A stretch of DNA of 20,257 nucleotides from contig CAADYN010000149.1 of assembly GCA_900753285.1 (NCBI GenBank), positions 1 to 20,257 of the forward strand. Direction: 5' to 3'. Position numbers and translations under genes: made by a program. Origin of the DNA: Clostridia bacterium. GTDB taxonomy: Bacteria > Bacillota > Clostridia > Oscillospirales > CAG-272. Of the stretch, positions 15,419-20,257 are shown one piece after another. The first letter of the stretch is position 1, and each line of letters begins with the position of its first letter. The notes below the pieces were generated by a model, which saw nothing but the letters and a program-made list of their open reading frames with translations, did not search any database and was not told the DNA's origin.

Positions 15419-16816
15419 TCAAACGGAATGTACGCCGAGCTTTCCGTCTGCGTTGTCTCCGTCAAGACCATACTTTTTGTTCTTTCTGTATTCAAAGAAC
15501 TTTTCTGCAACCTGCTCGAACAGCGCGTAGGAGAGAACGTCCTCTTCCTGTTCTTCGTAGGGCTTAACCTTCTTGCGAAGCTCTTCAAGCTCGGGCTTAA
15601 GGTTGTCGGCGGGACGGCAGGTGATCTGCTTATCGTTGCCGATTATCTTCTTAACGAATGCGGGGTCGATGGGAGCGGGAGTTTTGCCGTAGTCGCCGCG
15701 GATCATTCCCTTGAATTCCTTGGAAACGAGCTTATATCTTTCGCCTGCTATAACGTTAAGAACAGCCTGTGTGCCGACTATCTGAGATGTAGGAGTTACG
15801 AGCGGCGGGTAACCTGCGTCTTCTCTTACTCTCGGAACCTCTTCAAGAACCTCTGCGAGCTTTTCGCTCTTTCCCTGCTGCTTGAGCTGAGATACGAGGT
15901 TTGAAAGCATTCCGCCGGGAACCTGATAAAGGAGGCAGTTTACGTCTACCTTGAGCACCTTGGGGTCGAGAAGTCCGGACTTGATGTATTCTTCTCTGAG
16001 AGGTGTGAAGTACTTGCAAATCTTATCAAGAGCCGCGAGGTCAAGACCTGTGTCGTAGGGTGTTCCTTTGAGTGTAGCTACGATAGCTTCCGTGGGAGCC
16101 TGAGACGTACCCATAGCCATAGGAGAAATGGCAGTATCTACGACATCAACGCCTGCTTCAATAGCCTTCAAAATGGTCATGGAAGCAAGACCGGTTGTGT
16201 AGTGAGTATGGAGCTGAATCGGAATCTTTACGGTTTCCTTGAGGGTTTTAATGAGGTCGTATGCGGTGTAAGGCGTGAGAAGGCCGGACATATCCTTTAC
16301 GCAGATGGAGTCCGCGCCCATTTCTTCAAGCTCTTTTGCATACTTAGCGAACGCTTCGCTGGAATGAACCGGGCTTATCGTGTAGCTGATTGCAGCCTGA
16401 ACGTGTCCGCCTTCCTTCTTGGTAGCGTTGATAGCGGTCTTTAAGTTTCTCGCGTCGTTTAGAGCGTCGAAAATTCTGATGATATCAATTCCGTTCGCGA
16501 TGGACTTCTGTACGAAATATTCAACAACGTCGTCCGCGTAGTGTCTGTATCCGAGAATATTCTGTCCTCTGAACAGCATCTGTAGCTTTGTGTTCTTAAC
16601 TCTCGCTCTTATCTGGCGAAGTCTGTCCCACGGATCTTCATTAAGGAAACGAAGGCATGAGTCAAATGTAGCGCCGCCCCACGCTTCGATTGAATGATAA
16701 CCGATTTTATCCATATCCTCGAGTATCGGGAGCATCTCAGCCGTAGTCATACGTGTAGCGATGAGCGACTGGTGCGCGTCTCTGAGGACGGTTTCAGTAA
16801 TTTTTACCTTTGCCAT
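15419..16816 (-). CDS. oadA: OadA-type carboxyltransferase (oxaloacetate/pyruvate, 5S type)
   Basis: The carboxyltransferase alpha subunit that moves a carboxyl group between oxaloacetate and enzyme-bound biotin, releasing or using pyruvate. The TIM-barrel motifs are intact: ITETVLRDAHQSLIATR (6-22, metal ligand Asp13), CVKDMSG with the catalytic/carbamylated Lys174, and QLHTHYTTG with metal ligands His203 and His205. The C-terminal part is the partly helical PYC_OADA-like domain. At 465 residues it stops before the biotin domain carried by many OadA proteins (about 590), so it is like the 5S subunit of transcarboxylase and must use the separate carrier at 18129-18533. An AGAAAGGG site precedes the ATG. 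It is the fifth gene of the operon, 81 bases after oadB. Confidence 0.93.
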   Translation of the reverse strand: MAKVKITETVLRDAHQSLIATRMTTAEMLPILEDMDKIGYHSIEAWGGATFDSCLRFLNEDPWDRLRQIRARVKNTKLQMLFRGQNILGYRHYADDVVEYFVQKSIANGIDIIRIFDALNDARNLKTAINATKKEGGHVQAAISYTISPVHSSEAFAKYAKELEEMGADSICVKDMSGLLTPYTAYDLIKTLKETVKIPIQLHTHYTTGLASMTILKAIEAGVDVVDTAISPMAMGTSQAPTEAIVATLKGTPYDTGLDLAALDKICKYFTPLREEYIKSGLLDPKVLKVDVNCLLYQVPGGMLSNLVSQLKQQGKSEKLAEVLEEVPRVREDAGYPPLVTPTSQIVGTQAVLNVIAGERYKLVSKEFKGMIRGDYGKTPAPIDPAFVKKIIGNDKQITCRPADNLKPELEELRKKVKPYEEQEEDVLSYALFEQVAEKFFEYRKNKKYGLDGDNADGKLGVHSV

Positions 16817-16865
16817 ATATATTTAACCCTTTCTTTAACTTATAATGAGGATATTTCCCTCAAGA

Positions 16866-16901
16866 CTGATAAGCAGTCCGAGCGGGAGACATCCTTATCA
16901 G
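16866..16901 (-). other. Intercistronic hairpin at the oadB-oadA junction
   Basis: On the minus strand CTGATAAG (16901-16894) pairs with CTTATCAG (16873-16866), an eight-base perfect stem that contains the oadB TGA stop and a tandem TAA. A smaller GAGG/CCTC hairpin follows before oadA. With no T tract after the main stem, it is more likely an mRNA processing or stability element than a full terminator. Confidence 0.5.
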
Positions 16902-18082
16902 CCGAAGTAGGACAGGAACACACCTGCCGCTACAGCTGAGCCGATAACACCCGCGACGTTCGGTCCCATAGCGTGCATGAGAAGGAAGTTTGAAGGATTT
17001 TCTTTCTGACCGACTACCTGAGAAACTCTTGCCGCCATAGGAACAGCGGAAACGCCGGCAGAACCGATAAGGGGATTTATCTTACCCTTTGTTACGACGT
17101 ACATGAGCTTACCGAAGAGAAGTCCGCCGATTGTGGAGATGCAGAACGCGCACAGACCGAGGACGATAATCTTGATGGTGCTCCATGCGAGGAAGTTAGA
17201 CGCGCTAGCCGTAGCTCCGACAGACACGCCGAGGAAGATGGTTACAGTGTTCATAAGCTCGTTCTGAGCAGTCTTTGAAAGACGGTCTGTAACTCCGCTG
17301 ACGTTGAGAAGGTTGCCGAACATGAGGAATCCGATAAGGGGAGCGGCGTCTGGTACGAAGATACTTACGACAAGCGCAACCATGATCGGGAATACTATTT
17401 TTTCCTTCAGAGAAACGGGGCGGAGAGTGGTCATAACAACCGCGCGTTCCTTCTTTGTTGTAAGGAGCTTCATGAACGGAGGCTGGATGATCGGGATGAG
17501 CGCCATGTATGAGTATGCGGCTATGGCGATAGCTCCGAGAAGGTGAGGTGCTAACGTCTTTGTTACAAGAATAGCCGTAGGACCGTCAGCACCGCCGATG
17601 ATACCGATAGCAGCAGCTTCAGCGGGAGCGAATCCGAGGAATATAGCTCCGATGAACGCAACGAATACACCGAGCTGTGCCGCAGCGCCCATGAGAAGAG
17701 ACTTCGGGTTAGCGATAAGTGCGGAGAAGTCAGTCATTGCGCCGACTCCGAGGAAGATAAGGGACGGATAGATACCGAGCTTAACTCCGAGGTAGAGGAA
17801 GTCGATGAGGTTGCCCTGTTCGACTATAGTCTGTATGTTTATCGGAGAGCCGTCTTCGTGTATGAACAGATCCATATGGAAGAGGTTTGCTCCGGGAAGG
17901 TTTGCGAGAAGCATACCGAAAGCGATGGGGAGAAGCAGAAGCGGTTCAAACTTTCTCACGATCGCAAGGTAGAACAGCACGCCGATTATTACGTACATTA
18001 TAAGGGTCTGAACGAGAAGCGTCGGATCCTTAAAGAGAATCGGCAATCCTGTCGTACTGTATAAATCAGTAAAAAATGACAA
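16898..18082 (-). CDS. oadB: Na+-translocating decarboxylase beta subunit
   Basis: The membrane pump that uses decarboxylation of carboxybiotin to drive Na+ out of the cell. Its 394 residues are nearly all hydrophobic helices, typical of the OadB/MmdB/GcdB family. Key sites are present: GIIGGADGPTAI with Asp166, the equivalent of the Na+/proton-binding Asp of OadB, the re-entrant-loop segments GVGAMTDFSALIANPKS and NPLIGSAGVSAVPMAARV, and HAMGPNVAGVIGSAVAAG near the C-terminus with conserved Asn/Ser. The start is TTG at 18082, preceded seven bases away by AGGAGTG; no nearby ATG fits. It is 46 bases after the biotin-carrier gene. Sequence alone does not say whether it serves the OadA or the MmdA-like partner; probably both. 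Confidence 0.94.
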   Translation of the reverse strand: MSFFTDLYSTTGLPILFKDPTLLVQTLIMYVIIGVLFYLAIVRKFEPLLLLPIAFGMLLANLPGANLFHMDLFIHEDGSPINIQTIVEQGNLIDFLYLGVKLGIYPSLIFLGVGAMTDFSALIANPKSLLMGAAAQLGVFVAFIGAIFLGFAPAEAAAIGIIGGADGPTAILVTKTLAPHLLGAIAIAAYSYMALIPIIQPPFMKLLTTKKERAVVMTTLRPVSLKEKIVFPIMVALVVSIFVPDAAPLIGFLMFGNLLNVSGVTDRLSKTAQNELMNTVTIFLGVSVGATASASNFLAWSTIKIIVLGLCAFCISTIGGLLFGKLMYVVTKGKINPLIGSAGVSAVPMAARVSQVVGQKENPSNFLLMHAMGPNVAGVIGSAVAAGVFLSYFG

Positions 18083-18128
18083 TTTCTTTCACTCCTAATC
18101 TAAAATATTTTGGATTACAAGAGCAAAA

Positions 18129-18533
18129 TTAACCCAGAGTAATGATAACGTCTCCGGCATTAACGCTTGCGCCCTGTGCTGCCTCGATGGATTTAACAAC
18201 GCCGCCTTCTGCTGTGAAGATTTCGTTTTCCATCTTCATGGCTTCGAGAATGCATACAAGATCGTTTGCCTTGAGAGTGTCGCCTACTTTAACGTTGAGC
18301 TTTAAGATTGTGCCGGGCATGGGAGCTACAACCTTGATGCTTCCCTGTGCGCCGGATGCCTTGGGAGCTGCTGCTGCGGGTGCGGGTGCTGCTTTAGGTG
18401 CGGGAGCTGCAACAGGTGCAGGTGCTGCTACAGGAGCGGGTGCTGCTGCGGGTGCGGATACTGCTGTGCCGTCTGCTTCTTCAACAACGACTTCATATAC
18501 TACACCGTTTACGGTTACATTATATTTTTTCAT
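18129..18533 (-). CDS. Biotin carboxyl carrier protein of the decarboxylase complex
   Basis: A small swinging-arm protein that carries CO2 as carboxybiotin between the carboxyltransferases and the Na+ pump. Residues 1-20 form a short folded head (KKYNVTVNGVVYEVVVEEA), residues 24-62 an Ala/Pro-rich flexible linker, and residues 65-134 the biotinyl domain, with EAMKMEN placing the biotinylated Lys at 100. At 134 residues it matches the MmdC/1.3S subunit class. CGGAGG precedes the ATG. As the only carrier in the operon it must serve both carboxyltransferases. A separate biotin-protein ligase is required but not encoded here. The linker's repeats (PAPVAA) could make length vary between strains. 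Confidence 0.95.
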   Translation of the reverse strand: MKKYNVTVNGVVYEVVVEEADGTAVSAPAAAPAPVAAPAPVAAPAPKAAPAPAAAAPKASGAQGSIKVVAPMPGTILKLNVKVGDTLKANDLVCILEAMKMENEIFTAEGGVVKSIEAAQGASVNAGDVIITLG

Positions 18534-18560
18534 GATTTTCCTCCGATTAATTCAAATAAA

Positions 18561-18980
18561 TCAGCCGCGGCTGTTTTTTGTATTTTTTCTCTTGAATGAT
18601 ACTACTCTGTAGGGGAGAGAATATGTTCCTTCTTCGCGTCTGTACGCTTCTATTGCAGCCATTATCGCAGCAACTACCGCGCCGTCGTCATTTGCGGGTT
18701 CGGGAGCGGCTTCGGGCTGTGCTTCTTCGACAGTCTTTACGACTTCTTCTTTTTTGCTCTCCTGTACTGCCGCGGGAGCTTTCTTTTCTTCCTTCTTCTT
18801 TGCGGATCTCTCGCCGGATGTGGAAACATAGCTGAACAGCTCGATTATTCCCCACAGGACGATAAGCACAAGGAACACCGTTCCCATACCGCGCAGGAGC
18901 ATTGAGCCGCAGAGAGACAGCTTTTCGGCAAGTGTATCATGCGGCGGGTTATATACCAAATATAACGGTAAATAATTCAT
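18561..18980 (-). CDS. OadG-like gamma/delta subunit, membrane anchor
   Basis: A small subunit that ties the soluble carboxyltransferase to the membrane pump. One hydrophobic helix (MGTVFLVLIVLWGIIELF, about residues 33-50) is followed by a Lys/Glu/Ala-rich flexible region and a C-terminal AAIMAAIEAYRREEG...YRVVSFKRK. That ending is the OadG/MmdD hallmark for binding the carboxyltransferase. About 139 residues. I place the start at the ATG 18980 (AAAGGA nine bases upstream); the frame is open to a TTG two codons earlier. It lies 27 bases before the biotin-carrier gene and follows the MmdA-like gene, the same order as mmdA-D-C-B in methylmalonyl-CoA decarboxylase operons. Confidence 0.85.
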   Translation of the reverse strand: MNYLPLYLVYNPPHDTLAEKLSLCGSMLLRGMGTVFLVLIVLWGIIELFSYVSTSGERSAKKKEEKKAPAAVQESKKEEVVKTVEEAQPEAAPEPANDDGAVVAAIMAAIEAYRREEGTYSLPYRVVSFKRKNTKNSRG

Positions 18981-19033
18981 ATACAAATATCCTTTCTTAC
19001 GGTTTTGTCTGAAATTTTATCTCAGAAGCATCC

Positions 19034-20257
19034 TCAAAGAGGCATATTTGCGTGACGGCGATAAGGAGTTTCCGCGTTCTTTGATGAAAGCATCATTACA
19101 GCGGAGGCAAGTCTCTGTCTGATTTCACCCTTTTCGATGATATCGTCAACTTCTCCGGCTTTTGCGGCTTCAAAGGGATTTGCAACGGTTTCGTTCCACT
19201 TTTCTTCGAGAGCTTCACGGGAAACATCCGCGGAGATTTTGTCGTTCCAGAGGAGAGCTACGGCGGACTTTGCGTTGAGGCAGGAGATTTTAGCGTCTTC
19301 AAGTGCGAAAACGATATCCGCGCCGATGGACTTTGAGCCGAGAACGGAGAATACGGAGCCGTAAGCCGCGCCTGTTACAAGAGTAATGAGCGGAACTTCA
19401 GCCGACGCGTATGCCGACGCGAGCTTGCCTATTTCAGCTGAATAAGGATTCTTTTCTTCACATCCGCATACTTCAAAGCCTTCGGAGTCTACGAGAGTGA
19501 TAACGGGAAGTCCGAAGCAGTCGCAGAAGGAAACGAATCTGGACGCTTTTCTTGCGGCTTTGGAGGTAAGTCTGCCTTCGTTTTCGGTATGGTTTGTAGC
19601 TACAACGCCGCATACGGTACCGCCGAGGGAAACAAGACCTGTTGTAACGCTCTTTGCGTAGTCTGCGTAAAGCTCGATGTACTTACCGTTGTCGGCAAAC
19701 GCGGAGATAAGATTCTTTGCGTCAGCTGTGTCGGCTTCGATAAGGCGGTTGACCTCGTCGTTGTTCTCTGTCTCAAACGCGCCGTCTTCATTGTTCTGGG
19801 GAATGAAGGAAACAAGTTCGCGAGCGGCGGAAACAGCTTCTGCGTCAGTCTTTACAACCTTTGCGGCGAGACCTGCTTCAACGGAATCCTCGGTCTTTCC
19901 TCCGCCTACGATGAAGGGAGGATTTACGCTTATCCTGGAGTTCTCTGTAGCGATAACAAAGTCGAACATAGAAGCGATAACAGCAGACGCGCCTTCTGCA
20001 ACACCGGGAACTATTGCCACCTGCGGAATAACTCCGGAAGCCTTTGAAACAGCCGCCATGAGCTTACCGTAGCCTGCGAGAGCCTTTACGCCTTCGGGAA
20101 GGTACGCGCCTGCACTGTCAAAGATACCGACGATGGGGCATCCGTTCTGCACAGCGAGCTTATAGATACCGCAGATTTTGTTTGCGGCGGCTTCGCTTAC
20201 AGCGCCCTTTGTTCTGTTCATGTCCTGTGAGAAAGCATATACAAGGCATCCGTTTAC
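19034..20257 (-). CDS. MmdA-like carboxyltransferase, divergent (5' end outside window)
   Basis: A crotonase-fold carboxyltransferase of the PccB/MmdA/12S type. At least 407 residues are visible; the frame stays open to the right edge (VNGCLVYAFSQDMNRTKG), so the roughly 60-100 N-terminal residues are missing. The MmdA ending RRHANMPL is present. The catalytic signatures depart from the family: DSAGAYLPEG where DSGGARIQEG is usual, PGVAEGASA where GPCAGGA is usual, VNPPFIVGGGKTEDSVE in place of the TGE..ELGGA..H loop, and DAKISCLNAKSAV in place of the A.I.VMGPEGAV segment. Overall fold motifs such as ASGVIPQVA and the second-half YGSVFSVLGSK remain. It probably has a changed acyl-CoA substrate or is structural. 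It heads the visible operon, 53 bases before the OadG-like gene. Confidence 0.85.
   Translation of the reverse strand, partial: VNGCLVYAFSQDMNRTKGAVSEAAANKICGIYKLAVQNGCPIVGIFDSAGAYLPEGVKALAGYGKLMAAVSKASGVIPQVAIVPGVAEGASAVIASMFDFVIATENSRISVNPPFIVGGGKTEDSVEAGLAAKVVKTDAEAVSAARELVSFIPQNNEDGAFETENNDEVNRLIEADTADAKNLISAFADNGKYIELYADYAKSVTTGLVSLGGTVCGVVATNHTENEGRLTSKAARKASRFVSFCDCFGLPVITLVDSEGFEVCGCEEKNPYSAEIGKLASAYASAEVPLITLVTGAAYGSVFSVLGSKSIGADIVFALEDAKISCLNAKSAVALLWNDKISADVSREALEEKWNETVANPFEAAKAGEVDDIIEKGEIRQRLASAVMMLSSKNAETPYRRHANMPL

Noticed and set aside
18142..18612. A plus-strand Ala/Gly-rich frame opposite the biotin carrier
   Set aside because: The repeat is the complement of the Ala/Pro linker codons; no start signal, and the minus-strand gene is certain.

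Overview
The window looks like chromosome of an anaerobic, low-to-mid GC member of the Clostridia, most likely Oscillospiraceae/Ruminococcaceae-like. Supporting signs are strong GGAGG-type ribosome sites, consensus sigma-A promoters (several with an extended TG -10), a biotin-dependent Na+-pump decarboxylase operon, a clostridial-type peptide deformylase, and a GluRS-GlnRS pair. The taxon is inferred from gene content only. No tRNA, rRNA or CRISPR array was seen, and no gap between genes exceeds about 260 bases.

Left part (1-2955, minus strand): a TetR regulator sits upstream of two half-size ABC exporter genes. The TetR gene has a perfect consensus promoter and a palindromic operator at its start site. 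The first ABC gene appears to carry a 1-base frameshift just after its start. The second is cut off near the window edge by sequence whose junction resembles the 5' end of a group II intron.

Middle part (3108-8954): a MATE efflux gene diverges from a LysR regulator that has a T-N11-A box over its own -35. Next come an XRE/zinc-ribbon regulator, a peptide deformylase overlapping an unknown membrane protein (also apparently frameshifted at its 5' end), and a second MATE paralogue on the plus strand. Bidirectional hairpin terminators separate the convergent pairs.

8954-14708: a gltX-glnS operon (minus) diverges from a DivIVA-like coiled-coil gene, which overlaps an XRE/helical-repeat regulator by 14 bases.

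14776-20257 (minus): a six-gene operon entering from the right edge. It holds a carboxyltransferase of MmdA type with altered signature motifs (5' end outside the window), an OadG-like membrane anchor, a biotin carrier protein, the OadB Na+ pump, an OadA-type 5S carboxyltransferase without its own biotin domain, and a degenerate receiver/winged-helix regulator. Two different carboxyltransferases sharing one biotin carrier and one Na+ pump, with an atypical regulator at the end, is the most interesting system here.
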